A stretch of 64,000 nucleotides of DNA from positions 124,001 through 188,000 of the forward strand of contig AODO01000018.1 in assembly GCA_000341795.1 (NCBI GenBank), in the 5' to 3' direction. The translations under genes and the position numbers were made by a program. This stretch comes from Rhodococcus triatomae BKS 15-14. GTDB taxonomy: Bacteria; Actinomycetota; Actinomycetes; Mycobacteriales; Mycobacteriaceae. The stretch's first letter is position 1. Each line of letters opens with the position of its first letter. The notes below the pieces were generated by a model. The model had not been told where the DNA came from. It did not search any database and saw only the letters and a list, made by a program, of their open reading frames with translations. Of this stretch, positions 1-8,532 are shown piece after piece.

Positions 1-1
1 G

Positions 2-268
2 CGTGTGTTGGCGGGCCCCGTGGGACTGTCGGTGCCGGAGCTGCGGGACTCGGTCGACGGCGAACTCCTGGTCGTCGGCAGCCGGACCCTCGTGCACGCC
101 CTGCTGGCCGCGGACCTCGTCGACGAACTGCGGCTGGCGGTGTTTCCCGTGATTCTCGGCTTCGGTGCGCGAGTGTTCCCCGAGTCGTCCGAGCCGGTCA
201 CGCTCGACCTCGTCGACACCCGCCGATTCGAGACCGGCATCGCCGAGCTGACGTACCGGCGGCCCTAG
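2..268 (+). CDS. RibD C-terminal/dihydrofolate reductase-like protein, 3' part
   Basis: The reading frame is open from the window edge to the TAG stop, so only the last ~88 residues are present and the start lies outside. The segment LLVVGSRTLVHALLAADLVDELRLAVFPVILG, seen in pieces, is typical of the C-terminal half of RibD-C (DHFR-like) domains: a strand carrying G-S-x-T, then a helix and the 'VDELRL-x-x-x-P-V-x-L-G-x-G-x-x-x-F' signature. Family members reduce pteridine- or pyrimidine-type substrates with NADPH; most actinobacterial paralogues have no proven substrate. It ends about 100 bp before the next gene on the same strand. Confidence 0.8.
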   Translation, partial: RVLAGPVGLSVPELRDSVDGELLVVGSRTLVHALLAADLVDELRLAVFPVILGFGARVFPESSEPVTLDLVDTRRFETGIAELTYRRP

Positions 269-367
269 GGCATGTCTGACAAAGCCATACGGGATCCAGG
301 GAGAAGCGAGCGCGTACGCTGACACTGCACCAGGGTCGGGTCAGATCCAACGCGGAAGGCTCACGCC

Positions 368-916
368 ATGCGCCGTGCAGCAATTCATCGTTCATTCGTA
401 GCCCGGGCCGCGGCATCCGCCGCCGCCCTTGCAGTCCCGCTCTGCACATCGGCGGCGGCGACTGCGAACCCGGCCCCGGGGCCGGCGGCGACAACCACGG
501 TGTTCCAGGTCCCTGTCAGGTTCGTCGCGGGATGCTCGCCCGAAGTGTTCGCGTGCTGGTTTCTGCCGCCGTTGTCGACGGTCCTCCCGTCGGCCACACC
601 GAGCGCACCCGGAATGGTGACATTCAGCGCGGAACACTCAACACGCGTCTCGGCCCGCACGCTGGAGTGCGTTGACGTGTGGGTGCATTGGCGGAACCTG
701 ACCACCGGCGCCGCCGGTGCCACCCTTCTCCGCCGGGTGGAGGTCGACCACACACAGCCCTTCCCTCCCGACCCGTGGTGTCGATACACGCCCGAAACAG
801 CAGACACCGGTGGCGGCACGGTCGTCGCGACCGCCGACGTCAGCGCTGTGGGGATTCCTCCCGCCGGGTACCGAATCGTGGTCAACCAGGGGTTCGGCAC
901 TTTCCAGCTCCCCTAG
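368..916 (+). CDS. Secreted protein of unknown function
   Basis: The product is 182 aa. The N-terminus (about residues 1-34) has Arg residues, then an Ala-rich hydrophobic stretch ending in an A-T-A-N context, which reads as a Sec signal peptide with cleavage near residue 34. The mature part has four Cys residues (CSPEVFAC, LECVD, PWCRY), consistent with disulfides outside the cell. There is no motif I recognise. The ATG is preceded by a purine-rich ribosome-binding site (GGAAGG). An antisense ORF over the same span lacks such features and is taken as a shadow. Function is unknown. Confidence 0.7.
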   Translation: MRRAAIHRSFVARAAASAAALAVPLCTSAAATANPAPGPAATTTVFQVPVRFVAGCSPEVFACWFLPPLSTVLPSATPSAPGMVTFSAEHSTRVSARTLECVDVWVHWRNLTTGAAGATLLRRVEVDHTQPFPPDPWCRYTPETADTGGGTVVATADVSAVGIPPAGYRIVVNQGFGTFQLP

Positions 917-1066
917 CTCCCCTAGAGCATGGCCGCGGGACGCCCCAGGCGAATCGGTCGTATGGAGGGTCACCATGATCGGCGGTCGGCGCGCGTAGTC
1001 CATCCACTTCGGAAGTGGCGGAGGAGCAGGACGCTGAACACAACGATCGGCCTGTTGTAGGCGTGC

Positions 1067-1550
1067 GTGCGGTTATCGTCGGGTGGCAAGTTCAAGCTGT
1101 CGGGCGACAGAGTAGTCATTGGGTGGAAGGAGTACCCAGTGGCAGGAGCCAAGGCCAACCTCGAGCATGGAGCGACGATCGCCAGTCGAATGACCGCCAC
1201 CCGCGTCGCCAGTGGTGCCGCGATCCTTGGTCCGCTGGGCGCGATCCTCGGGGGATGAGCCAAAGGACCGGAGCAAGCTTTACTTCACGCTCGAACTGCC
1301 CGACGGCTCGATCGTCACGCACGAGGTCGAAGCAAAGAGCGAAGGCAAGGTCCGCAAACTCGTCACCAACGTCAACATTCTGTCCGTGGAATCGGAGCCT
1401 GAACGGGCAAGCTCGCCCGCAAGCGAGCCACCCGCCTCGCCCCCACCGCCAGCTGTTCCGGCCGGCTGGTACCCGGACCCGGACACCGCGCTGTTGCAAC
1501 GCTACTGGGACGGCACCAGCTGGACAGAGCGCACAGCGCCACTCCCATAG
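1067..1550 (+). pseudogene. DUF2510-containing protein interrupted by a frameshift
   Basis: Two overlapping frames together make one recognisable protein. The first (GTG 1067 to TGA 1258) encodes a short beta-rich segment (GGKFKLSGDRVVIGWKEYPV) ending in a Gly-rich hydrophobic hairpin (GPLGAILGG). The second frame, one base over, continues with DRSKLYFTLELPDGSIVTHEV, a Pro/Ser linker and a C-terminal DUF2510 motif (AGWYPDP ... RYWDGTSWTE). The break falls at about 1250-1265, next to a run of five G. A single-base deletion in nature, or a sequencing error there, would explain it. The downstream frame could still be translated from GTG 1212 as a 112-aa product, but its first residues look like out-of-frame coding sequence. 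Confidence 0.7.
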
Positions 1551-1598
1551 CCTCGAGATTTCGTCTCTCGCGGGGTGAGAGACGAAATCTCGAGGCTA
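1548..1598. repeat. 22-bp perfect inverted repeat (stem-loop)
   Basis: The arms 1548-1569 and 1577-1598 are exact reverse complements around a 7-nt loop. The arm contains CTCGAGATTTCGTCTC. The stem begins at the stop codon of the DUF2510 frame, so it may act as a terminator. It has no T-run, and its AT-containing arm is unlike the GC-only terminators elsewhere in the window. A partial match to the arm core (CGAGATTTCG) occurs near 2564. A dispersed palindromic element is possible. Confidence 0.75.
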
Positions 1599-1720
1599 GG
1601 TGCGCGCGGACGACCTGGCCCGTCACCGACGACACTGTCGCGGCAGCATCCCGGGAACCGTAACGACGAGGGCGGCGGTCCGGATAGACGGACTGTCCGG
1701 GCATTCCGGCTGGGGAGGCG

Positions 1721-2071
1721 ATGAAGATGAGACTGACGGTAGCGGCGAGTGCGGTTCTCGTGGCGGTCGGCGTAGGCGTGCTGGTCGCGCCGACAGCCAC
1801 CGCCAGCGATTTCGGTGAGTTCACGCGGTGTGATGAGTGGTTCCGTGCGCCGTGGGATCCCCGGGGGTGGGTCGACGATGACTCGAGGATCGTGATCAGC
1901 CCGTTCGGTGCGGCGAATGTGTACTGCGCGTCGTGGCACGGATGGTCGGCCGCATATCAGCTGGATCCGTGGGGAAACAAGCACACCCTGCACGCAAGCT
2001 ATGGCTTCGGAAGCTCTGGCGGCACAACCTATGACGCCAAGTTCTTCGTCTGGGATCCGGCAGTCTTCTGA
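1721..2071 (+). CDS. Small secreted protein of unknown function
   Basis: The product is 116 aa. Residues 1-29 form a clear Sec signal peptide: MKMR, then a Val/Ala/Gly hydrophobic core, then a cleavage context P-T-A-T-A-S-D. The mature ~87 residues are rich in Trp, Tyr and Gly (WFRAPWDPRGW, YCASWHGWSAAYQLDPWG) with two Cys that could pair. The start is supported by a GGGGAGG ribosome-binding site 6 nt upstream; a second in-frame ATG lies two codons later. The family is unknown to me; it could be a small exported cell-surface or antimicrobial-type protein, but nothing in the sequence proves that. Confidence 0.75.
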   Translation: MKMRLTVAASAVLVAVGVGVLVAPTATASDFGEFTRCDEWFRAPWDPRGWVDDDSRIVISPFGAANVYCASWHGWSAAYQLDPWGNKHTLHASYGFGSSGGTTYDAKFFVWDPAVF

Positions 2072-2659
2072 CCGGCGCCGACCCGCGAGGGTCTCCGTCA
2101 GCCGGCGTCCAGTTGCAGGTCGCGTACTCGTCGACGCGGCGAACGAATCGCAGCCCCGACATCACCGAGTCACCGGTCCGGTGGTGATAGGGAAGAACCC
2201 GCACCTGCCTGGAAGGCAGAGTGCGGGTTCTGTGGTTTGGAGCAGGTGCCGGATCAGTTCGGTGGCGAGACGATCCGGACCGACCGCGCCGATCGCGGCG
2301 GGCCGGCGACGGTGAAGCCGCACCGGCGGGCGCCGCCACCAGCGGTTCGGGACTCGGGTTGCTCGGCCACTTCTGCGCCGGACGGTGTGGACAGCCGTTG
2401 CTGGACTTTCCATCCAGGTCATGATCGGTGTCGTGGCGGGTTTCGGATCTGTGGCGTCGGCTGTCGCTGCACCCGCTGTGCTCATCGCCCTGATCTAGGC
2501 GGCGATCAAGGGCAACACTGCGGCGAATTCGCTTCGGTGTTGGTCCGATCGGGCTCTTCCTCCGAGATTTCGAGTCTTGACCAAAGTCGCCTGCTTTGCC
2601 ATGAGTGGTCACCGATATCGACAGCCGCATCCTGTGCCGCCACCAGTTATCGGATTGCC
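2072..2659. other. 588-bp stretch without a convincing gene
   Basis: This gap holds a terminator hairpin (2194-2231) and one possible short ORF at 2385-2498 on the + strand (GTG start, 37 codons, hydrophobic: MWTAVAGLSIQ then VVAGFGSVASAVAAPAVLIALI). That ORF could be a one-helix membrane peptide but has no good ribosome-binding site. Longer ORFs on both strands run through the hairpin and have no recognisable content. Confidence 0.5.
2194..2231 (+). terminator. Rho-independent-type hairpin
   Basis: AGAACCCGCAC (2194-2204) pairs with GTGCGGGTTCT (2221-2231). The stem continues inward with CTGCC/GGCAG and a single bulged A, leaving a 5-nt loop. It lies 120 bp after the secreted-protein gene ending at 2071 and is the likely end of that transcript. 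Confidence 0.75.
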
Positions 2660-3133
2660 CTAGGTCCTGGCGAGGAGCGCGTCCAGGGCGGCGTAGCTGG
2701 CGTTCATGCCCTCCTCCATCCCGGAGTCGAGCATGCCGTCGCGGTCCTCCGCGGTGAGGAAGAGCGACTCGACGACGATCTTCGTGCGCCCGTCGCCGAG
2801 ATCGAGAAAGTCCGCCGCGTCGAGTGACGCGTGGGTGGGCATGCCGTCCCACTCGAACGACTGGACGAGGCGCTGTTCGGGAACGATCTCCCGGAACCGG
2901 CCCTCGAAGCCGTCGCTGGTGCCGTCGTGGTGTTCGACGAACCGCCAGTGCCCGCCTGTCCGGAACTCCCAGGTGACGACGTCGACGGGGTTGCCGCGAC
3001 CCCACCACCGCGCGATGAGGTCGGGCTCGGTGTACGCGGCCCACACGCGCGCACGCGGGGCGTCGGAGATCCGCTCGATCCGGCAGTCTCGGTCGCCCGA
3101 GGTGGTGACGGTGGTGGTGTACGTGCTGGTCAT
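2660..3133 (-). CDS. SRPBCC (AHSA1/START-like) domain protein
   Basis: The product is 157 aa. It has the activator-of-Hsp90-ATPase-like layout: an N-terminal strand ending in I-E-R-I-S-D-A-P-R-A-R-V-W-A-A-Y-T, the W-W-G-R-G segment typical of this group, FEGRFREIVPEQRLVQSFEW in the middle, and a C-terminal long helix (EEGMNASYAALDALLA). Such proteins form a hydrophobic ligand cavity. The gene starts 2 nt after the stop of an ArsR-type regulator on the same strand, an arrangement very common in actinobacteria, so the pair is almost certainly one transcript. The ligand and physiological role are unknown. Confidence 0.9.
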   Translation of the reverse strand: MTSTYTTTVTTSGDRDCRIERISDAPRARVWAAYTEPDLIARWWGRGNPVDVVTWEFRTGGHWRFVEHHDGTSDGFEGRFREIVPEQRLVQSFEWDGMPTHASLDAADFLDLGDGRTKIVVESLFLTAEDRDGMLDSGMEEGMNASYAALDALLART

Positions 3134-3135
3134 GA

Positions 3136-3468
3136 CTACTCCTCAGGGTTGAGGTCACGATCGAGGAACTGTCCGAGATGGTCCAGTCGGTCGGCGAGAG
3201 CGTTGCGATGCCGGGCGAGCCAGGCGGCCTCCAGGTCGAGGGTGTTGTCGCCGAGCCTGCAGTGCCGGACCCGGCCGCGCTTCTCGGTCACCACCAGGCC
3301 CGCCTCTTCGAGGAGGCGGACGTGTTTCGTGATACCGGTGAGGGTCATCTCGAACAACTCCGCCAACTCGGTGATCGTGGCCGCCGACCTGTCGAGGTGT
3401 TCGAGGATTCCGCGTCGGGTGGGGTCCGAGAGCGCCGAGAACGTCGAGTCGAGCTGATGCTGAACCAT
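3136..3468 (-). CDS. ArsR-family transcriptional regulator
   Basis: The product is 110 aa. It is a winged-helix protein: LSDPTRRGILEHLDRSAATITELAELF forms the first helices, TLTGITKHVRLLEEAGLVV the recognition helix, and EKRGRVRHCRLG the wing. No metal-binding Cys pair is visible in the usual helix positions, so it probably senses something other than arsenite-type metals or acts without a metal. It sits directly upstream of the SRPBCC gene on the same strand and likely controls its own two-gene operon. Confidence 0.92.
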   Translation of the reverse strand: MVQHQLDSTFSALSDPTRRGILEHLDRSAATITELAELFEMTLTGITKHVRLLEEAGLVVTEKRGRVRHCRLGDNTLDLEAAWLARHRNALADRLDHLGQFLDRDLNPEE

Positions 3469-3600
3469 CAGGTTCAGTGTTTGCCCTGCGGGATGTCGAT
3501 GTCAACCCCGCGTGGGAATCGCCCTGGCATTCGCGCCGTCGGGAACTATCCGGTTGCTACCCTTCCGGTCGAACGATCGGGGGATCGTGAGGGGGGATTC

Positions 3601-4032
3601 ATGAGCGCACGTGTGCCGGACGGCGGATCGATCGACGCGGTGGCCCGGGCGGCCAGGCGGGCGCACGACGCGGTCGAGCGGATTCGTGGTGGAGCGCAGA
3701 CCCCGGACGGGGCGGTGCGTATCGAGGTCGGGGTGGACGGGCGGATCTCGGAACTGCACCTCGATCCCGTCGCGCTGCGGGCCGACGCAGGATGGCTGGC
3801 CCGGGTTCTCGTCGACCTGCACTCCGCCGCGCTCGAGGACGCGAGTGCGCAGGCGCGCCCCGTGCGCGCGGAGTTGCTGCACGAACCCGCTGTGGCACAG
3901 GCACTTCGGCGACTCGATCCCGTGGCGGCATCTGCTGCCGTGAGCGAACCCGCATCCGTTCCCGTGCCGAACTCCGAAGCGGACGACTACTACGCGACCT
4001 TCTCGGTCATGCGGTCCGGCGGACGCTGGTAG
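3601..4032 (+). CDS. YbaB/EbfC-like protein
   Basis: The product is 143 aa from ATG 3601, chosen because GAGGGGGG lies just upstream and the open frame before it has no coding character. The core GAVRIEVGVDGRISELHLDP followed by a helical segment (ADAGWLARVLVDLHSAALEDASAQA) matches the compact YbaB/EbfC fold seen in many small actinobacterial proteins, some associated with ESX-type loci. The last ~40 residues are Pro/Ala-rich and end in YYATFSVMRSGGRW. E. coli-type EbfC binds DNA; whether this diverged version does is unknown. No ESX genes are nearby. Confidence 0.65.
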   Translation: MSARVPDGGSIDAVARAARRAHDAVERIRGGAQTPDGAVRIEVGVDGRISELHLDPVALRADAGWLARVLVDLHSAALEDASAQARPVRAELLHEPAVAQALRRLDPVAASAAVSEPASVPVPNSEADDYYATFSVMRSGGRW

Positions 4033-4126
4033 GGCAGGGGCGCGGCCCCTTGTCGAGGGCGTCGACTCGAGGTAGGGTTAGCGCAGTAATGAGCTAATGG
4101 CCCTGGTGGCCCGTACGGAGGTGGAG

Positions 4127-5593
4127 ATGGAACTGGATGCGCGCCGGATCGACCGGGCGATCGGTGTCCTGCTGGGTGGCGCCGCGGGAGATGCGCTCGG
4201 CGCGGGTTACGAATTCACCCACCCGGCCGCGGACATCGAAATCGACATGATCGGCGGAGGTCCGTTCAACTGGGCGCCGGGGGAGTGGACCGACGACACC
4301 TCGATGGCACTCGCGATCGCCGAGGTCGCGGCGACCGGCGTCCCGATCGGGCACGGGCCGGGGCTGGACGCGATCGCAGGCCGCTTCGTCGCCTGGTTCG
4401 ACTCGAACCCGCCGGACATCGGCAACCAGACACGCGCCGTGCTGTCGGCGCGCCCGGACGGTGCCGCCGCGATGCGTCACCGCGCCCGATCCGTTCCGGG
4501 CCGCAAGGGCGGCAACGGATCCCTGATGCGCACCGCTCCGGTCGCCCTGGCGTACCTCGACGATGCCCGAGCGTGCCGAGAGGCCGCCGCCGCGATCGCC
4601 GGACTCACCCACGACGACGAACGCGCCGTCGAGGCGTGCCAGTTGTGGACCCACGCCGTCAGACACGCCGTCCTGTACGGAACGTTCGACGGCGTTCGGG
4701 GTCACCTGAAGGAAGCGCCGTCCGGCGTCGCCGAGTTCTGGGGTCCACTCCTCGACCAGGCGGAAACGGGTTCCCCGGCCGACTTCGCCAACAACGGGTG
4801 GGTCGTGCACGCCCTGCAGACGGCATGGTGGGCGATCACGTCCACCGACGATTCGGGTCCCGACCACTTGGCTGCGGCGCTCGAGGCCGCGGTGCGCGCG
4901 GGCGGGGACACCGACACCACCGCCGCCATCGCCGGGGGACTGCTCGGCGCGCGCTGGGGTGCTGCCGCAGTTCCGGCGCGGTGGCGGCGACGGCTGCACG
5001 GCTGGCCCGGCTACGACGCCGCCGACCTCGCGCGGCTCGCGACCGCCGCCGTGGAGCGCGCCCCCGCAGCGTCGACGGGTCCGGTGGTCGAGGTGGTACG
5101 CGGCGACATCACCACACTGCGCGTCGACGTGATCGTGAACGCCGCGAACTCGTCGCTGCTCGGCGGCGGGGGCGTCGACGGCGCGATCCACCGCGCCGGA
5201 GGTCCGCGAATCCTGGCCGAGTGCAGGCAGTTACGCGCGACCACGCTGCCCGACGGCCTGGCGGCCGGGGCCGCGGTCGCCACCACGGCCGGCGAGCTTC
5301 CCGCCCGCTGGGTCGTTCACACCGTCGGCCCGCGGTACTCGAATGCCGAGGATCGCTCGGCGACGCTGAGAGCCGCCTACACTCGCAGCCTCGCCGTCGC
5401 GGACGGGCTCGGCGCCCGCAGCATCGCGTTTCCGCTGATCTCCTCCGGCTCCTACGGCTGGCCACGGGAGGACGCGATCCGCCAAGCCGTCGACGCCGTC
5501 CGCGGCGCCGAGACCGCAGTCGAGCGGATCGTGCTGGTGGCCTACGACGCCGCGACCGCCGAGGAGATCGAGCGGATGCTGCGCAGCGCGTGA
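4127..5593 (+). CDS. ADP-ribosylglycohydrolase-macro domain fusion protein
   Basis: The product is 488 aa from ATG 4127, preferred over ATG 4097 because GGAGG lies 5 nt before it. Residues 1-~310 are a DraG/ARH-type ADP-ribosylglycohydrolase: GDALGAGYEF at 21-30, the Mg-binding WTDDTSM at 54-60, GNGSLMR at 129-135 and GGDTDTTAAIAGG at 259-271. Residues ~318-488 are a macro domain with VIVNAANSSLLGGGGVDGAIH at about 336-355 and the phosphate loop SSGSYGW at 439-445. Both parts keep their metal- and ADP-ribose-binding residues. The protein should therefore remove ADP-ribose from modified proteins or nucleic acids, or hydrolyse O-acetyl-ADP-ribose. No ADP-ribosyltransferase is adjacent, so the substrate is unknown. 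Confidence 0.9.
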   Translation: MELDARRIDRAIGVLLGGAAGDALGAGYEFTHPAADIEIDMIGGGPFNWAPGEWTDDTSMALAIAEVAATGVPIGHGPGLDAIAGRFVAWFDSNPPDIGNQTRAVLSARPDGAAAMRHRARSVPGRKGGNGSLMRTAPVALAYLDDARACREAAAAIAGLTHDDERAVEACQLWTHAVRHAVLYGTFDGVRGHLKEAPSGVAEFWGPLLDQAETGSPADFANNGWVVHALQTAWWAITSTDDSGPDHLAAALEAAVRAGGDTDTTAAIAGGLLGARWGAAAVPARWRRRLHGWPGYDAADLARLATAAVERAPAASTGPVVEVVRGDITTLRVDVIVNAANSSLLGGGGVDGAIHRAGGPRILAECRQLRATTLPDGLAAGAAVATTAGELPARWVVHTVGPRYSNAEDRSATLRAAYTRSLAVADGLGARSIAFPLISSGSYGWPREDAIRQAVDAVRGAETAVERIVLVAYDAATAEEIERMLRSA

Positions 5594-5614
5594 CCCGGTG
5601 AGGGTCGCGGGGAC

Positions 5615-6235
5615 TCAGGCCATCTCGGGGACGTGCAAGTGAGCGATCGCGAGGTCGAACATGCAGGTCTCGATCACCGTCGCACCCATCTCGGCGGTCA
5701 CGGTGGTGCGCATCCCGTCGGCTGCCGCCTGAACGCGTTCGAACGACTCGCGGCTGTCCCAGGTCACCGACACCACCGCGCGTCCGGCGGCGTGATCGAT
5801 CATCATGCTGGCGCTGCAGAACCCCTCCATTTCCTCCATGTGCGGCAGGGCGGTCAGCTTGAACACGTCGACCGCGCGGGTCATGTGTCCCGGTTCGAGC
5901 TTCAGCCAGGTGACGCGGACGCACGATCCGCGGGCCGACGGATGGTCGCGGTGCAGTGCCGCGATGTCCCAGCGTTCGACGGTCGCGGTCCCGTGGAACA
6001 TTTCCGTAGCGCGATCCCGCAACTCGCGCACGCGTCCCTCACTTGCGCGCAGCGCGTCCTCGTCCATCCACGAACTCGTGGCGATACAGCGGCCGCTGTC
6101 GCGGTCGACGAGAAGCGACAGTCCCGCGCACCCCTCGTAGTCCGCGAGCGCGGGCATGACGGTGTCACTCATGTGTTTGATGCCGGCGTCGATGAAGGAC
6201 GGGTGCGCCATGATCGTGGTCGAGCGTGCGTACAC
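5615..6235 (-). CDS. Duplicated ABM-like (dimeric alpha-beta barrel) protein
   Basis: The product is 206 aa from GTG 6235, chosen because GGAAGGGG lies about 7 nt upstream; longer in-frame starts add low-complexity residues. The protein contains two ferredoxin-like halves with parallel texture. The first is residues 1-~95 (PALADYEGCAGLSLLVDRDSG, IATSSWMDEDALRASE). The second is ~105-206 (LPHMEEMEGFCSASMMIDHAAG, VVSVTWDSRESFERVQ). Each resembles an antibiotic-biosynthesis-monooxygenase/stress barrel monomer, so the chain is an internal duplication that could make the barrel intramolecularly. No haem or flavin residues are evident. It is divergent from htpG. Confidence 0.75.
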   Translation of the reverse strand: MYARSTTIMAHPSFIDAGIKHMSDTVMPALADYEGCAGLSLLVDRDSGRCIATSSWMDEDALRASEGRVRELRDRATEMFHGTATVERWDIAALHRDHPSARGSCVRVTWLKLEPGHMTRAVDVFKLTALPHMEEMEGFCSASMMIDHAAGRAVVSVTWDSRESFERVQAAADGMRTTVTAEMGATVIETCMFDLAIAHLHVPEMA

Positions 6236-6348
6236 GATCGAACCCCTTCCACTCGAGGCAGCGCCCCGGCGGCGCCACCGGTTGCCCCCGTCCTTCACCA
6301 TCCTCTGCTCACGCGCCCGAGGCAATGGCTGGTCCGCGCCGATGGCCA

Positions 6349-6362
6349 CTACCGGCCGGTAG
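6349..6362. promoter_or_regulatory. 14-bp perfect palindrome in the divergent htpG promoter region
   Basis: CTACCGGCCGGTAG is a perfect 14-bp palindrome between the divergent genes starting at 6235 (-) and 6435 (+). It sits just upstream of a candidate -10 box TAAAAT at 6386-6391. It could be an operator for either gene. It does not resemble the HspR HAIR element or CIRCE as I know them. Confidence 0.4.
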
Positions 6363-6385
6363 GTCTGTCGCCCAGGTGAGGGCGG

Positions 6386-6391
6386 TAAAAT
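6386..6391 (+). promoter_or_regulatory. Candidate -10 element of htpG
   Basis: TAAAAT fits the actinobacterial TANNNT -10 consensus and is the most AT-rich hexamer in the region. Transcription would start near 6398, giving a ~37-nt leader that contains the GAAGGGA ribosome-binding site before the TTG start at 6435. Confidence 0.45.
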
Positions 6392-6434
6392 CCGGGCGAA
6401 CACTGTGCCCCGTGAGTAGTCGAAGGGAATCGGA

Positions 6435-8372
6435 TTGAACGCCCACACCGGAGAACGTGAGCAGCTCGAGTTCCAGGCGGAGACCCGCCAGTTGCTGGAC
6501 CTGATGGTCCACTCGATCTACTCGAACAAGGACTCGTTCCTGCGGGAACTGGTGTCCAACGCCTCGGACGCGCTCGACAAGCTGCGGCTCGCGGCCTACC
6601 AGGACAAGGATCTGGCAGCCGACACGTCCGACCTGCACATCGAGATCGCGATCGACAAGGACGCGCGAACCCTGACGATCCGTGACAACGGCATCGGCAT
6701 GTCCCGCGACGAGGTCGTCGACCTGATCGGCACCCTCGCCAGGTCCGGCACCGCGGAACTGCGCCGCAAGCTGAAGGAGGCCAAGGACGCGGCCGCGAGC
6801 GAAGAACTGATCGGCCAGTTCGGCATCGGGTTCTACTCGACGTTCATGGTCGCCGACAAGGTCACGCTGCTGACCCGCAAGGCGGGCGAGACGCAGGGCA
6901 CCCGCTGGGAGTCGACCGGCGAGGCCACCTACACGATCGAGGCCGTCGACGATGCCCCGCAGGGCAGCTCGGTGACCCTGCACCTCAAGCCGGCCGACGC
7001 CGACGACAACCTGCACGACTACACCACCGACTGGAAGATCCGCGAACTCGTCAAGCGCTATTCGGACTTCATCGCCTGGCCCATCCGCATGGACATCGAA
7101 CGCCGCACCCCGGCCGACGGCGACGAGCCGGAGACGGTGGAGATCGAGACCCAGACGCTGAACTCGCAGAAGGCGCTGTGGGCGAAGTCGAAGGACGAGG
7201 TGACCGACGAGGAGTACACCGAGTTCTACCGGCACATCGCGCACGCCTGGGACGAGCCGCTCGAAACCATCCCGATGAAGGCGGAGGGCACCTTCGAGTA
7301 CCAGGCACTGCTGTTCATCCCGCAGCACGCGCCCTTCGACCTGTTCATGCGGGACGGCAAGACGGGTGTGCACCTGTACGTCAAGCGGGTGTTCATCATG
7401 GACGACGCCGACGAACTGCTGCCCGAGTACCTCCGTTTCGTCAAGGGTGTCGTCGACGCACAGGACCTCTCGCTCAACGTCTCCCGCGAGATCCTGCAGC
7501 AGGACAGGCAGATTCGCGCGATCCGTCGCCGGCTCACCAAGAAGGTGCTGTCCACGATCGCGGACATCCAGTCGTCGCGGCCCGACGATTACCGCACCCT
7601 GTGGAACGAGTTCGGGCGCGCCCTCAAGGAGGGCCTGATCTCCGACACCGACAACCGCGAGACGCTGCTGAAGATCTCGTCGTTCGCGTCCACGCACAGC
7701 GAGGACGAGCAGACGACGCTCGCCGACTACGTGTCGCGCATGAAGGACGGCCAGACCCAGATCTACTACGCAGCAGGCGAATCGCGTCAGCTCCTGGAGA
7801 GCTCGCCGCACCTCGAGGCGTTCAAGGCCAAGGGGCTCGAGGTGCTGCTGCTCACCGACCCGGTCGACGAGGTGTGGGCCGCGCAGGTTCCCGAGTTCGA
7901 GGGCAAGACGTTCCAGTCCGTCGCCAAGGGCGAGGTCGACCTGGACAGCGAGGAGGACAAGGCCGCAGCCGAGTCCGAGCGCCAGGCGCAGGAGAAGGAG
8001 TTCGAGGAACTCCTCGGCTGGATGACCACCACGCTCGACGAGCACGTCAAGTCGGTGCGGCTGTCAACCCGCCTGACCACCTCGCCCGCGTGCATCGTCG
8101 GTGACGACTTCTCCATGTCGCCGGCGCTGGAGCGGATGTATCGCGCGTCCGGACAGCCGGTCCCGGTCACCAAGCGGATCCTCGAACTGAACCCCGAGCA
8201 CCCGCTCGTCGTCGCGCTGCGTGCCGCGCACCTGGAGCGACCCGGCGACGAGGCGTCCGCCGAGACCGCCGAACTCCTGTACGGCATGGCACTGCTCGCC
8301 GAGGGCGGCGAGCTGACCGATCCGGCGCGGTTCACCACGCTGCTGGCGAACCGGCTGACCGCCGCCGTCTGA
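6435..8372 (+). CDS. htpG: Molecular chaperone HtpG (Hsp90)
   Basis: The product is 645 aa, the normal bacterial Hsp90 length. The N-terminal GHKL ATPase has all signatures: [11 protein letters not shown] at 41-51, DNGIGM at 84-89 and GQFGIGFYS at 127-135. The middle domain carries the catalytic-loop region ([22 protein letters not shown]), and the C-terminal dimerisation domain ends at NRLTAAV. HtpG is a cytosolic ATP-driven chaperone for late folding of client proteins. The start is TTG, backed by GAAGGGA. A 101-nt hairpin follows the gene. No HspR-type repeat was seen upstream, so heat control is not shown by the sequence. Confidence 0.97.
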
Positions 8373-8390
8373 CCGAGTTCGACACCGCAC

Positions 8391-8491
8391 CGAAGCGGCC
8401 CCGGGACACTGAACTGACCCCCGGAAGCTGGACTGAGAAAATCAGTTCCGACTCCCGGGGGTCAGTTCAACACGCGTCCGGGGCCGCTTCG
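8391..8491. terminator. Large composite stem-loop between convergent genes
   Basis: CGAAGCGGCCCCGG (8391-8404) pairs perfectly with 8478-8491. After a short internal loop, TGAACTGACCCCCGG pairs with CCGGGGGTCAGTTCA, and a small inner hairpin sits at the tip. It lies between the ends of htpG and the PrsW gene and should end transcription from both sides. Confidence 0.85.
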
Positions 8492-8532
8492 TCGTGTCGC
8501 GCCCGAGTTCTTCCGGACCTGACCCATCAGGA

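Noticed and set aside
2221-2827. Possible transposase remnant in the gene-poor stretch
   Set aside because: No transposase motif, terminal inverted repeats or target duplication could be seen.
6309-8045. 578-codon frame antisense to htpG
   Set aside because: It is Leu/Val/Arg-rich shadow translation of a highly conserved chaperone gene, with no motif of its own.
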